Notes: generated by a model not told the origin, from the sequence alone. A DNA stretch of 64,000 nucleotides from Larix kaempferi (GCA_027924585.1 BSBM01000877.1:4093501-4157500), one strand, 5' to 3'. Counted from the first letter of the stretch, positions 33,395-45,426 are shown. Translations and numbers: made by a program.

Positions 33395-33937
33395 CCTTTT
33401 TCAGGCCGAGCAATCCCTTTTACGAAAAAGGCACTTAGGGAGTTTCTGTTAAGCTCTTTTCTGACTCCTAAAACAATGAAAAGATCGCTGAGCAACCTTG
33501 CTTCCTTTCATGCTCGCTAAACGTATCTGAAAGGGCGTCTACCTGGTATAATTTTACCCCTTTTCCGGACCTTGTAGACTAATTACGAAAAAGGAATACT
33601 CTAGTCACATCGGCTAGAAGAGTTCTCCATCTGCATCATTTTATGCTTTTTCGGGCCTTGGAGACTAACTTACGAAAAAGAACACCAATGGAGTCCACTT
33701 ACCGCTTTCAGACTCTCTAAACATGAAAGCGACCACGAGCAACCACCATCCTGGGCTCGTAAAACCAACAGGACAGTAGTCATAACCACTGCAGAGTCTT
33801 CTTATCGTTTTCAGACTCCTTAAAAATGAAAGCACCAATGAGCACGAACAGTCCTGAGCTCACAAAATCCACAGGACAGTACCATTTCAGAGCACACTTT
33901 TATCCCTTCTTGGAGCTCATTAAAACTACGAAGAAGG
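33395..33937. repeat. Array of CTTTTTCG...CGAAAAAG hairpins, element 2
   Basis: Stem-loops at about 33396-33431 (CCTTTTTC/GAAAAAGG), 33559-33594, 33645-33681 (GCTTTTTCGGGCC...TTACGAAAAAG) and 33903-33937. In - orientation the consensus CTTTTTCGTAA...GGCCCGAAAAAG equals that at 12030-12600 of element 1. Confidence 0.75.
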
Positions 33938-35128
33938 ACCCAAATGGTGCTTCTCGGTGCCACAACAGAACACGTCTACTCATATGGCAGCTTCCCCATT
34001 TTGGTCGCCTTTGTTCAGAGTATTTTGCAGTATGTCACCCTGAGAATCCCTCGACAGCACCCATCAGCTTGACCCCCCCAGAGTCAATACATACCCTTCA
34101 GTCCTTAAACGCAATGATACCCACACCTACAAGTCAGTTCCCTACGCTGCCAGGTCAACCATGCCATCATGCTCTGAACAAAGGAAGTTTGAGTCTACCC
34201 ACTATATGACCCCAGTTACTTCCCATCCCCACAAGTATGTCAATCCTACCATCAGTACTACCACACTTCAATTCTACACCTCGTGCTCCTATCAAGGAAA
34301 CATCATTTCCTTGTTAGTTGCTAGTCTCCCTCTGTCGACGACAACCAAATTTATTCCAGAGGATAGACCTAGAGGTCCCTGTGTCTTTGACTCATCACCA
34401 TTCATGATGAGTGCCTACGAATCATTTCAAGAAGAGTCCTCAGTGCTTCTCCAAATGGTTGTTTCTCACATGCTCGACTTCAACACCTTGATCGCATTGT
34501 TGAGACTCGCATAGGGTATTGGTCCTGTCAGTTATCAGCCAAAGACCCCGGATACAACCCGACTCTTCCACACTTGAGAGTCTACCTATGGAAACAACCA
34601 GTTACATTTTTTCTATAGATATCCGGGTTGCGCATGGCAACAGTATTCAGATGTACCCCAGTTTTATACTCCCTCGAGTATATAGTTACATATACTTCCC
34701 AGAGATGGCTCGCAGTCATTAAGTCCCTACAAATGTTGGACACCTTCAGTTTCAGCAGTTCAACAATTATTCCAGTGTATCATTCATTGAGATCAGTCAT
34801 GATATGATCATGAGTACATCCCAAAATGATGTCCCCCTGGACCATTACGATGTACCAGCAGAATTTTTTATGTATTTTCTAAGGTCCCCCTTCTTGGGAC
34901 TAATTGTTTATATATGTCTTGACACGAGCATGGGTATGCCTGACTCGTCCATTATCAGGATTATTCCTCATTCATATTGAGGCCATGTAATATTGTTTAT
35001 TTTTTGCAGCTTCCAAGGGCCATGGATCCAGTCTCCAATCGGTCTCTTCTCCTCCCCAAAACCCCAGAAAAAAGACAAAAGAACTATGATGTCTATCGGC
35101 CATACGATGAGCTCCTACCCTCACACAT
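33938..35128 (+). other. 3' region of element 2 without a supported gene
   Basis: Open frames at 34161-34514 and 34519-34722 on + lack recognisable domains and are short. By position this matches the long 3' region of element 1 but I could not align the two by eye. Confidence 0.5.
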
Positions 35129-35140
35129 CAGGGGGCAATC
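35129..35140 (+). other. Polypurine tract of element 2
   Basis: CAGGGGGCAATC abuts the LTR start TGTTAACACC, the same AGGGGGCA core as in elements 1 and 3. Confidence 0.85.
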
Positions 35141-35847
35141 TGTTAACACCTAAAAAGTGCTCACTAGCTCATTCCCTTATTCACATGACCCATTTGTCCA
35201 CTTTTCCACCATTTGAGCCTCTAAAGCCACCAAAAGGTCACCAAAAGACCTTAATACACCCCTTTTTTCCACTCAAAATGAGTATTTTTCCTAAAAAAGC
35301 ATAAAAAACCCTCAAAAAGGGTCCAAAATTCCCAAAAATATTAAAAAGGGAATAAAAATATTCAAAAAAAGGAAAAAGGAGGGAAAAGTACCTAAACCAT
35401 GTTGGTCAATACCATTGGTTTCCACAAAACCATAATGGTATTCCCCACCATCAAAACTATAAAAAGGTGGTAGGGGCTCCTCACTTTACATCCATCCATC
35501 ATCCTATCCTCATGCTGCCAAAATCTCCCATGAGCTTTTGGCCATTGTAGCAACCTTGGAGAAGGGACCCTTTGGAGTTTGGAGCTGCTCACCCTTGGAG
35601 CTACTCAACAACCTTCATCATTTGGAGGTATTATCATTGCAAGCACTTGCTTGCCCCCATTTTCAATACAAAGTTATTTTTTCTATTTCTTGTTATTGTT
35701 TTCAATTCAAAAGTTTATTATGATATGCACATGCTAGTTTAGTTTTAGTTTTAGATTTACATTTGTTTTTGCTTTAATATTTGAGACTGCTGCTACTAGT
35801 TAGCAGGTGCCCATAGCACTAAGCTTGGTTGCAAAACTAAGCCAACA
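35141..35847 (+). repeat. 3' LTR of element 2
   Basis: 707 bp; lacks nine bases present in the 5' LTR (AAAATATTC region near 23409) and shows about a dozen substitutions. Followed by GGTTT, the target duplication. Confidence 0.93.
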
Positions 35848-35852
35848 GGTTT

Positions 35853-37118
35853 AACCCCTAAAAGTTAAAAACAGTCAGGAGGCCCCTCCACAAACTGGCT
35901 ATGACCGTGTCAATAAATACTAGAGGATTTTAGTTCCCTAGAGGACAACAACTATGTCTCAGATGAAAATGACAAGGGGGAATTATTTTGATGCCTATCC
36001 CCGATGTCGTACCTAACTACCAAATTCTTTAGATTTCCTCAAGTGAGGTTAATGTTGGTTTAGTTAGGGAGATTAATTTTAGTGGTTGTATTACTCAATC
36101 GGGTAAATGGACGTGAAACTTGGTGGTGTTGTGACGACCCAAACCATGCAAGTGAGAATGAATCGAAATAAGCCTTGTATTCGATGAAAACTAGCTATGG
36201 AAGAGAGAGAGTTCTTCGATCATAAATGCATGAAACTTTCATAAGCAATTAAAAACCATTTTAAAACAACAAAAAAATTGTTTTCTTTTTCTAAGTACAG
36301 CCAAACTGAAATAAACACTTCTTTCCAATTCACTGATCTTGCAACTAGGATGCTTCAAAAAATGAGAATTTATGTGGCAAATTTAAATGGTTCACTTCCT
36401 AATGCACAATAATACTGCTAGATCATTTCAATCCAAACAACACCAATGTTCTCCAATGATATTTTTCAATATAGATTTTAATGATAATAATGGAAACAAT
36501 GTGATTATGAAAGATACACGATCCAGTAAAAAAAAGACAGTAGTAATGGTTTGCTTGTGATGAGAAGATCAAGCCAATGCAATCAGACTGAAGGGGTGAC
36601 CCAATGTGCAAGTAATGCCACTAACTCATAAAATAATCAAGCTCACAGGAGAAATAAACACACCACAAAGATTGTGTAATGAACGGGATAGTAATAAGCA
36701 ACAGAAAACACCAAACTAAAGCAGAGAAAATTAAAAAAAAAAACTCAGGAAACCAAGCAGGCAAGAAAAATTGAAAAAATGCAGACACTACCGCGTGGCA
36801 GGAACAGACTAGAGCACGGTATTGGTACACTACCGCTCTGGTAAAAGTGCTGGGTACGCGGTACTACCGCACTGTAGACAGTGGTGGGGGCGCAGTACTG
36901 TTGCAAAGGATGGGAAAACGCAACTTTTGAAAAGAAGATTGAATTTTTCAGGGTTGCTGCAGACCCTGAGGACTCACTGATAACAGAGGGAGGAAAGATG
37001 TAGAGAGGAGGGGAGAATAAAGGTCAAGGAGACCAAAATTCAGTACTGGTTTGAAGGGAAAGAAGAATCACAATCAAAAATAACTGAAAGTGAGATAAAT
37101 CAATCGAATGGGGTTCAA
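35853..37118 (-). other. Leader of element 1 (inner half)
   Basis: Continues the conserved leader block to about 36110, then AT-rich sequence, then a GCGGTA(C/T)TACCGC motif cluster at 36785-36900 close to the primer site. No gene supported; frames at 36423-36830 look random. Confidence 0.6.
36785..36900. repeat. GCGGTACTACCGC motif cluster in the leader of element 1
   Basis: CTACCGCGTGGC, GCACGGTATTGGT, CACTACCGCTCTGG, CGCGGTACTACCGCAC and GCGCAGTACTG occur within 115 bp, matching the cluster at 12960-13095 and the LTR cluster. Confidence 0.75.
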
Positions 37119-37134
37119 ACCAGCGGAGTCGCCA
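37119..37134 (-). other. Primer-binding site of element 1
   Basis: Read on -, TGGCGACTCCGCTGGT starts four bases after the 5' LTR end (CTACAACA). See element 2 for the related site. Confidence 0.8.
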
Positions 37135-37138
37135 TTCT

Positions 37139-38117
37139 TGTTGTAGAAATTTCTCCCTACGGATAGGTAGAAATTCTCTTAGGTTAAAGTAGACTTTAAC
37201 TGACTCTAAACTAAGACAAAAGGATAACAAATGCTACCTTGAATTCCTAGATCTAAACAAAACATTTCAAGATTAAACTGCTGAAAGAAACGGAAGAGAT
37301 CTAACTGACCTTCAATTCAATTGCTCGTCTTAATGGTCGCTCCAATTTCCAAGTCATCGCGAATGAACCTGTCAAAATGAAACCAAGATACAAGCATATA
37401 CGATTCTCTAGCAACTTGAAATATGAGTTAGGATCTAAATCTATAACAGATACAAATCATATAATTGAAACAAAATCAACACATGTGATTTGGGAAACAA
37501 GACAAGTTATGTTCTATTACCAACTTGAAGTCACTTACAATGGTTGCTTGATATCCAAGCCAACTCCCAGCTCCAAGTGCTTCCTCCTCTAGCTATCTCC
37601 ACAAAGATTCAAGATCATAATTTTGATGTCTCCAAGAGTCCTCCCCTTTGCTCATGGAATGTCTCTCTCTTATAGTGTGTAGTAGGGTTAACCAACAAGA
37701 GAGAAGGATGGATCTTGGGAGTGTTTAGTGGATCAGGCCCACTATTCTGAGAAAGTGAGTTAGGATCAAATCATGGATACCAATCCTCAAAAATCTCTCG
37801 AAGATCAAGATCCCACAAGCCATGGAAAAAAGGCTAAAAAGGGAGTACCGCGCCTCTTAAACTGAGCATAGCGCGATAGTATCGCGTGGTATAGAAAGAG
37901 CATAGCGCGGTAGTGTGGACTACCACGCAACTAAGCTGGAGCAAAGCGCGGTAGTGTAGGTATATGAAGTCTCAGCTAGGTTGATTCTTGACAGGATAGG
38001 TTTGTCTTCAAGGATCACTCATCATTTTTCTCTTCTGGGTGTTTTAAGCAGTAGGGGAAGTGTCGTCAACTATTTTTATGTTGAAGATGCGACACTGTGA
38101 AATATGGAGGTATAACA
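37139..38117 (-). repeat. 5' LTR of element 1
   Basis: 979 bp, partner of 9815-10793; about 35 mismatches by eye, many at CG-containing sites in the GCGGTAGT cluster. Followed by AAGTA. Confidence 0.93.
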
Positions 38118-41100
38118 AAGTAGCCCAACCTGAGTATCTAAGCCAAGTATCAAAGAGTACCGAGGCTCGGTATCAAAGTTGAGTAGCCCCAAAGCCCAAC
38201 CTATAAGAAAATACAAGCATCCTGACCCAGGAAATGACAAGTATCAGTTGTCTGGATGTAACACCCAAAGGATATCCCACGGACTAATATGATGCGAGTT
38301 ACCTGAGATAGTGCGCCTACCCCTATGCGGTAGTAAAAACTCTCTCCTCGCAGTGTTGTGGAACCTCATCATCATGCCCTATCAGTTGGTTGGTAGTGGA
38401 ACTTCAACATGTATATATCTCTTTGAAGTTTTTATGGTATCTATTCCAAGCACAAACAACCTTAGTGTTTGAGATCGGATCGGCTAGATACCCTATGGAT
38501 GTTGGTACTCACTCCCCATCCCACTAGATGATTCATAAACAACAACATCAAAAGCAATTCCTGAGCAATAGTCATTGGCCCAGACCTAGCAGTTGTTCTA
38601 GATCGAAATCATGATAGAGATTAAGACTTTATAGGAAAAGACCTTACAGAACCAATAATAAAGTGGTTCTGAGTCGAGGTATTTTTATCTATAAGTATTA
38701 GAGCAAGCAGGTTTACATCCTTTCTTGCTTTATGGATTCAATTAAGCAACAGTGAATCATCCAGATACCATACTATGCATTATGCCACACCACGGAACCC
38801 CTTATAAATATGCATTTTATTTCTTGGAAACCTCATTAGGGATGGTTATTTTTTGCCTTCAATATTTTTAAATTTCATCCAAGTGGTTAAACATTGTCCA
38901 AATTGCTAGATTACACCCCTAAGGTGAGAGTTTGTCTAGCTCCACTTCACCCCATAATCACTACTATCCCATTTTTCACACGCCAAACTGTGAGCTTTCT
39001 TTGAAAGGGAAACATGGACATAACTTAGATCCCCAATTAAATAACTCAGGAACTCTTCCTGCAAAGCTACTAATTAAACCATAAAATGCAAAAAACAGAA
39101 CATGAAACACATAAACCAGCAAAACCATGAACCAATATAACATTAAAATGTACAGATCCGAATCGATATTTTCATAATAACAGAAAGGCACAGCATCCAT
39201 TGACCATGGAGGGAAAATTCTAGCTACGCAGATACACCGGATTTGACACACGGCCTATTTTATTTGATTTTGACCGCACTCCCTCTATCTTTGGGAATCA
39301 ATTGAATACCTCTCTATCACTTACATAAGACTGTTGTAGGTGAACTTAAGCAATATTCAGTTCTATACTTGGGAAAATGGTTCAAACTTAAAACATCACT
39401 TGTCAAACATTAAATTTATGAGTCCTATAGGTGTTATGTATCTGAGCACAACTGAATACTATGATATTTTACTTTCCTGTCAACCAAGTTACCCTGCCTG
39501 TAAGTGTTGATCAAACTGCTGCAATTATAGGAGACCATTCCCCTAAGATTTTAACAAACAGTTTGAAACTGAAACAATTTCCTGTAGGTGCTTATGATCC
39601 AAATATGATTTTGTGACTTGTTTGGGAGTGTAAATTATGCTTAACTAGAACTCAGACAAGATTTATTTCATTGGTTGATCACATCAATTAACATTATTTT
39701 CCATTCAATTTTATGAGACAGACTTCCTGTAGATGGCTTAGACAAGGAATGAAAATACAAATTTTCTTGCACAGGAATTTAAATATCGGACAAATAGTAA
39801 ATATGCAGACATTAATATTCATTCATTTATTAAGAGTTAATACATGCCTAGAAGTGCTGATGTGGAGGTTTGAGAATGAGTGATTTATTTGGAGCAAAGA
39901 GTAAGATCTATCTTCAATATTGTAGCCTCCTACCAATGACTATATGACTATTACATATATCAGCATTGAACATGGTTGTCCTATTTCAATTAATTATTCT
40001 CCTTGCAAAGGTTCCATGAGGGCATGCTTCGATTTCTCCCTTGAAAACTACATGAAATCGATCACTTATATCACTTCTGCTTGCTTAGTGTACTTTAATG
40101 AGAGGTTTATCTGCACTTGGTTTCTAGATTGGTGACAACTTACATAGCTTCTGAGAATATGCTATGAAGAGAGGTTGTATGATAAGATACCAAATCTCAA
40201 AATACTCAAAATAAGGGATCTTACTTCTTCTCTTGAACAAGAACGAATACTCATACTTCCTATTATTCATGTTGGAGTTTCTACTGTACGGTTCCCTCCA
40301 CAATTGATTCCATACTTCATGTCCTCCTACTTTTGTATCCAGTGAATTTATTTGAAACTCACTCTGCATATCAATAGTATATATGCTTTTCCTAGTTGTA
40401 GTTGCTAGCTTGATAAAACTAGAGGCACAAATGTTGATGGAGCTATGTGAAAGCACTTTGTTTGTGATGCACCCTCTATATATTGTTGTTTGAGAGATTA
40501 TAGAATACTATGGTGGGTATTTCTAATGACCAATTATGACCTATGTGCAACCGAGGAATTTTGTTTTCTCAACATGAAATCCATGCGAACCCTAATCTCT
40601 TTTATGGATAAGGATATCAGTGCATGGACAAAAATTGACATGTTGTAGTTTGTTTGTACGTGGATTTTGTCGGTTGTTGTTGCATTGAATGAATTAATGT
40701 ATATAGTGGTATCCTTGGATTACACCATTAAAATCCAGTCTTTAAGTAAGGTGTATATCATTGGTATTGTGAGACCTTGGAAGCTATGTGGAAACCATAA
40801 TCCATGTTAGTTTCCCAACTCTAATTTGTTGGATGAAGAGATTCCATTTGAAGGACTACCACATTGCATTTGGGAACTTCCAACATATAAAACCTTGGGG
40901 TTTTAAGCAGAATTTCAACATTATTCCAGCTATGAAAATTCCTAGATCTTCATAAAGATGTAACCTTCCTAGTGCATGCTAGACTAATATAGTGTTTTAT
41001 CTTTGAGTTTTGCTTGTCAAAGATCTGTGTTCTAAAAAGGAAGTTTGTGTTAAGCATTCGAATAAAGATCCTGTCAGAAAGAAGCAATATCACATTGAAA

Positions 41101-41395
41101 GTCTAGTAAGCTTCAAGTTAATATTCATAAAGAATCATGTTACACTATAAGGAAACAAACTATAATCTCCAACTGCCCTTTAGCTGGTATTTTTAACATT
41201 AAAACATTATTAATCGTTTCATGTACATTCCCCATCCTTCCTAGTTTTTTTTGTGCCAAACAATTAGAGCCAGGCACAATATGTTGCTCACAAATTAACA
41301 GAAATTTGATGAGTACCTTGAGCAAATCATTCCTATGTACCTTAAATTTCAAGCATCGTTGTATTACTCAACTCAACTTATCATGTGCCTATTTG

Positions 41396-41414
41396 AGAGA
41401 GAGAGAGAGAGAGT
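41396..41414. repeat. (GA)n microsatellite
   Basis: Nine to ten GA units in a row (GAGAGAGAGAGAGAGAGAG) between TATTT and TTTTACATG. Confidence 0.95.
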
Positions 41415-41476
41415 TTTACATGTTTGAATGTTCCTAAACAAACATGACTTCTACTCATAACGATCAAGCACGCCAA

Positions 41477-41688
41477 CTTCATTGATTTCTTTTCGATGCT
41501 TAGAAACATTAACATTGTTTTGGAACATATATTTTACTTTGTTCATCTGTGACTTGAAGTGTTGCATATTTAACGATCATAGCTTCATTGATTTCTTTTC
41601 GGTGCTTAGAAACATTAACATTGTTTTGGAACATATATTTTACTTTGTTCATCTGTGACTTGAAGTGATGCATATTTATCTTATCGTC
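41477..41688. repeat. Two-copy tandem duplication, period 106 bp
   Basis: CTTCATTGATTTCTTTTCG starts at 41477 and again at 41583, and the next 90 bases match with only a few differences, ending TGCATATTTA. A recent duplication; the - frame at 41509-41718 only reflects it. Confidence 0.92.
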
Positions 41689-42097
41689 AGATGAAAACAC
41701 ACACATTAATCTCTCCACACCTTTAACAGGCTTACCTATTTTTGAAATATTCCTACATTCTGAAGGGGCAGCAATTAATTCTGGCTTTGTTAACGAAAGA
41801 TAAGTAGCTGGTAAATTATGAAGTCTTTCATATATTTTTGGTGCAACAGACCATGTGTAAATATTGTCATCTAGTAATTGTTATCTAGTATTTATGTGTG
41901 CTCCAGGACAAAATATGGTATGCGTGTATCAAGTATTTCTTTTATATCTTATTTAATCTTATATTTAGTGTCCACGGACAGAGAAAAAACAATAAAACTA
42001 GGGTTTTGTACATTTTTATTTTTGTCTTCTTGTTTTTCATGATTGAATTTTTCTCTGTTTCCAGTTCAATGCTTGTAACTGTGAAAGCACTTTTTTT

Positions 42098-42435
42098 TTA
42101 CAACCACATCTTCCAAATATCTAGACAATAAAATGGGATTTTCCAGAATGCTTAAAAACCAAAAAATCACCAAGTTCTATGGTATGATCAAAGACAAAGT
42201 TTTTCCAGCCATGTTTAATATTCATTCCTGTGCCCGTATGACGCAATTTAGCATGCCAAAGCTGGCCACTAGGCCCTTCAAGAATAATATCTGGACCCAT
42301 CCAATCTCTGACTTGATCCGCAAACTTGGGATTAATTTTCATGAGTCTTGTAACAGCTTTGTGTACACTGTAGACACGCCGAATATTTATCCCAACCTTT
42401 CTGTTCCCCTTCTTCCCCTTCCATTTCCACTATAA
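42098..42435 (-). pseudogene. B3 DNA-binding domain fragment
   Basis: B3 domains are plant-specific DNA-binding modules of transcription factors (REM, ARF, LAV and other groups). On -, the frame is open upstream of the annotated-style ATG and reads NIRRVYSVHKAV, MKINPKFADQVRDWMGPD, then ILEGPSGQLWHAKL, HGWKNFVFDHTIELGDFLVF and KHSGKSHFIV. The next codon is TAG where a Gln (FIVQIF) is expected, and coding-like text IFGRCG follows it. This is most of one B3 domain plus a basic upstream stretch. I see no other exons, so it is a gene fragment or a decayed exon, the clearest host-gene trace in the window. Confidence 0.75.
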
Positions 42436-42499
42436 TGAATAAATTCTTGTTCTTGAACTCAATTCAATTATCTCCAATTTAGGTTTTGGCTAGCTGGTG

Positions 42500-42600
42500 C
42501 TACATGAAAATTATAATATATTATAAAATCATAGAATTATAATTTATTTTAATTTAAATTTATTATAAATTTATAATTAGAATGATATAGTAAATGTGGA
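42500..42600. repeat. AT-rich low-complexity tract
   Basis: TTATAATTTAAATTTATT-like words with almost no G or C. Confidence 0.75.
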
Positions 42601-43089
42601 AATGTCATGACATTCTTCGTAGCTTAAGTTTGAATATAGTTTTGTGTCCCTTTTGTTTCTCATGGGTCCTTTTTATTATGTGTTCTGTTTGATTTTGAAA
42701 TGTGATACATTAAGTTGGTTCAAGTTCTCCCCTAACTAAGTATTTTTATATGTTATGATTAACTTTGTTATCCATCTCTTATATAGATGAGCAATCTCAT
42801 TTAGCAATTGGAGGTTCCTATGGGGTGATAAGTATAAGGAACCTTGAAAAGAAAAGGCTGTAGTCTCCAATGAAAGATGCCCATGATTCTTTAGTATGTT
42901 CTCTTCATTTTTTTTGTAAATGAGCCTATCCTCATGAGTTCTACAACAGATAATTCAATCAAGGTAAAGACTAGCCTCAGCAATATGTATTGTGTGTTTA
43001 GGTGGAGGTGTTGTTCCATTTGAAGAGTTACTTGTATTTTATTCAATTTTATATTGGGTTAACATTTTTCCTACTCTATTGCATGGTTA

Positions 43090-43153
43090 CTTGTGGTCAT
43101 ATATTTGGTCGTTAATATATGACCAAATTAACGACCAAATATATGACCACAAG
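43090..43153. repeat. Perfect 27-bp inverted repeat
   Basis: 43090-43116 and 43127-43153 are exact reverse complements (CTTGTGGTCATATATTTGG...) around a 10-base loop. GGTCA/TGACC words continue to 43285. Confidence 0.95.
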
Positions 43154-43312
43154 ACAAGCTATAAACGACCAAACTAAATATGACCACTTTTTTGGTCGCG
43201 TGATCAATGACCGCTAATTTGCCACCAGTGGTCGCCAAATCAAAAGTGGTCATTTATATGTGGATTTTGGTCCTTTTTTTGGTCATTTATCTCTCATTTT
43301 GTACTAGAGGAG
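43154..43312 (-). mobile_element. Possible CACTA-like end with GGTC subterminal repeats
   Basis: GGTCATTTATCTCTCATTTTGTACTAG is, in reverse, almost the same as the end at 6665. Between them and the palindrome lie many GGTC/GACC words, typical of subterminal transposase sites. No transposase seen. Confidence 0.35.
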
Positions 43313-43686
43313 GGTCATATCATCTTTTGTTTATTTTCCAAGAAGGTTGGGTAGGATGAATCAAGTGTTGGTAAAAGGAAAAATCGAGTTTCTATTTGGG
43401 AGATTGAGCCTATTTCCACTCCATTTTTTTCCCTCCACCTTTTTTCAAGACCAAGTGTCCATGACAACTAGGAATTCTCAGTAAAACGCTTCCTCATTAA
43501 TTGACCTTTTAACTTTCTAGACATGAGAGCATCATTTAGAAAATCATCATTCATGGTCTTTTTGCCACTAATGTTATATGTTGTATTTTCAAATACTGTT
43601 GTGGTGTTTTTGTTCCATGTTTTCTTCAATGTACTTGTTTGTATCTAACTGAATCCAAGAGCATGCTGATTTTTTTTCCATATCTA

Positions 43687-44722
43687 TGTGACAAGAAATT
43701 CTTCTACAGATAAAACAAAGTCTTATTGGATATCAAAAAGTCCCCTAGCAACAAAATCCAAGACAGAAAACTAACAAATGGTTACTGACATTCTCTATAG
43801 ATCTATACATACAACATCTATGGAGAGAAATAAAGAGAAGAAGTAGATGTCTTACCTCCTCTTAGAGCTTGTCCCGCTGCTCCAACCTCCAAGCGTGATG
43901 TCCAAACTCCAAAGGTTAAAGATAACATGTCAAATCTTACACAAACCCCTCTCCAAAAGATATTAAGTCTAAAATAGATCTATCTAACTCTGTATTTCAC
44001 AAAGCTAGCATGTATGCAAGAATACATTCATGAAAGAAACAATCCAAGTTTATATTAATAAAGGGCCTGAAGAAACTTGTACAATGGTATACCTTGACTA
44101 TAGACTAGTAGCAACTCTTCTAGACTCTCCTTCAATATCCTTCAAGAGACATGAGATCGTAATTTCCACCCTCCAAGTCCTCTCCCCTTGGGATAAGGTA
44201 AGAGCTTTCATTTATAGGATTGGGAGAGCTAAACCAAATGGAGAAATATTTGGATCTCACGAGGAGAAGGTGGATTAGGTTTCCATTGATGGAAAACAAG
44301 TATGATTCTAAGGATAAGAAAATACCATAAAAATATCCTTGAAGGATAAGATACAAGATCTAAGGAATTCACTCCCAATCAACTTTATCGCGCCCTATAG
44401 ATAGTGTAACACGCGATGAAGTGAGATTTGTGTGCTCTGCAAAGCATGCAGGGCACGAAAATCAGGATATTTTAGCACTCTGGTGACCTATAGGGGTGTG
44501 ATAATCGCTCCCTGCCTAACTGACAAGGCACGAAAAAAGTGTCTTCAAAAGCCTAAGGAAGAAGAGAATGATATGGATTTCACAATTCATATGACATGGA
44601 AATTCCTCAGGATGATATGTGGATTGAGAAACCAACACACACCACGTCCCAACCTGCTTAGGGAGAAAATTATCCATGGCAACAAGACATAAAGAATGCA
44701 AGTGGAAAAATGAGGTATAGCA
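43687..44722 (-). repeat. 3' LTR of element 3
   Basis: Starts TGTGACAAGAAATTC and ends GAGGTATAGCA, about 1036 bp. The ends match those of element 1 (TGTTGTAGAAATTTC, GAGGTATAACA). A GCGCCC...ACGCGATG and GGGCACGAAAATC cluster lies at 44388-44470. The boundary at 43687 rests on this similarity since the partner LTR is not in the window. Confidence 0.65.
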
Positions 44723-45426
44723 GGTGCCCCCTAAAGTGTACGGTCATAAATGAAATCGATGGCCGAAACACTTTACCAACTCACGAATGAAGGATAATTG
44801 AAAGAGAACCATAGAAGAGCCTGCAAAACCAACTACTAACAATATGCCAATCCTGAGGCAGGTATTCCCATGCTCAGAATGAATTTAACTCAAAACATGG
44901 TTGTCGACCAATACATTTCAGATCCATGACTGAAAATGACTGACAATAAATCATGGCTACTAAACACAAGCGTAGATCCATGATGAAACAATGACACAAC
45001 CACGACCAATACAAAGTGGATCCATGTGGCAATACATCAATGAGGTCACCACTATAATAACTATGTGGTAACCTACTAAAAAATATCCATCGCAACCTAG
45101 ATATGCTAAATAAACTTCAGAACAATCTAGGGTCTTCTACTTGATCTCGAATCAATTCAAATAGAACCATGCGATTACAAGATGTTGAAGTCAAACATGG
45201 AAGAAACCACTTGATTACCAGTCAATAATGTAAATCATTAACAAGTGCGAAGGAAATCACCAATGATGATAATGATACCCAAGGTATCACTAGCACATTG
45301 CAAGGAATGTGAATAGATGTTTTGAAATCAAACACTCGTGGAATCATTCGATCATAGGTCAACGATGAAAACCTACTGTTGAATACAAGGAAACCTACTA
45401 TTTAATACAAGGAAACCTACTATTGA
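44723..45426 (-). other. Purine tract and 3' region of element 3
   Basis: GGTGCCCCCTAAAGTG on + (purine tract on -) adjoins the LTR. The rest aligns with 10794-11440 of element 1 and ends abruptly at the truncated family-L LTR. Confidence 0.75.

Larger units (their letters stand above)
23189..35847 (+). mobile_element. Element 2: nested, pol-deleted Ty3/gypsy retrotransposon of Tat type
   Basis: LTRs at 23189-23904 and 35141-35847 start TGTTAACACC and end GCCAACA. The target duplication GGTTT is at 23184-23188 and 35848-35852, so it inserted into the leader of element 1. The order on + is LTR, primer site, leader, gag, protease, RT stub fused to the second RNase H, tandem repeats, antisense PMD gene, hairpin arrays, purine tract, LTR. 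RT core, first RNase H and integrase are absent, so it needs help in trans. LTRs differ by about a dozen substitutions and a 9-bp indel, younger than its host element. Confidence 0.95.
9815..38117 (-). mobile_element. Element 1: Ty3/gypsy retrotransposon of Tat/Ogre type, interrupted by element 2
   Basis: Two 979-bp LTRs (9815-10793 and 37139-38117) share TGTTGTAGAAATTTC...GTATAACA ends and are flanked by the same target duplication AAGTA (9810-9814, 38118-38122). They are therefore one insertion, not two solo LTRs. Removing element 2 (12.66 kb) leaves about 15.6 kb. In - orientation the order is LTR, primer site, leader, gag, protease, RT, RNase H, integrase, second RNase H, antisense PMD gene, long 3' region, purine tract, LTR. 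LTRs differ at about 35 of 979 positions by eye, older than the nested element 2 (about 12 of 707). All coding parts are broken. Confidence 0.95.
38118..43686. other. Region between elements, mostly without recognisable content
   Basis: AT-rich, without LTR pairs or long open frames. It contains a tandem duplication, a (GA)n tract, a B3-domain pseudogene, a palindrome and a CACTA-like end, listed separately. Frames such as 38976-39251 and 40124-40456 show no family resemblance. It should be the continuation of the DNA left of 9815. Confidence 0.55.

Noticed and set aside
23189-35847. Endogenous pararetrovirus (caulimovirus-like) origin
   Set aside because: LTRs, target duplications, purine tracts, integrase and gag type all fit Ty3/gypsy; no movement protein or coat protein motif is visible.
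9815-38117. Two independent solo LTRs at 9815 and 37139
   Set aside because: Identical lengths, matching AAGTA target duplication on the outer sides only, and correct primer site and purine tract on the inner sides show one interrupted element.
38118-41470. Host gene in the 38-41 kb interval
   Set aside because: No open frame above about 110 codons and no recognisable motif on either strand.
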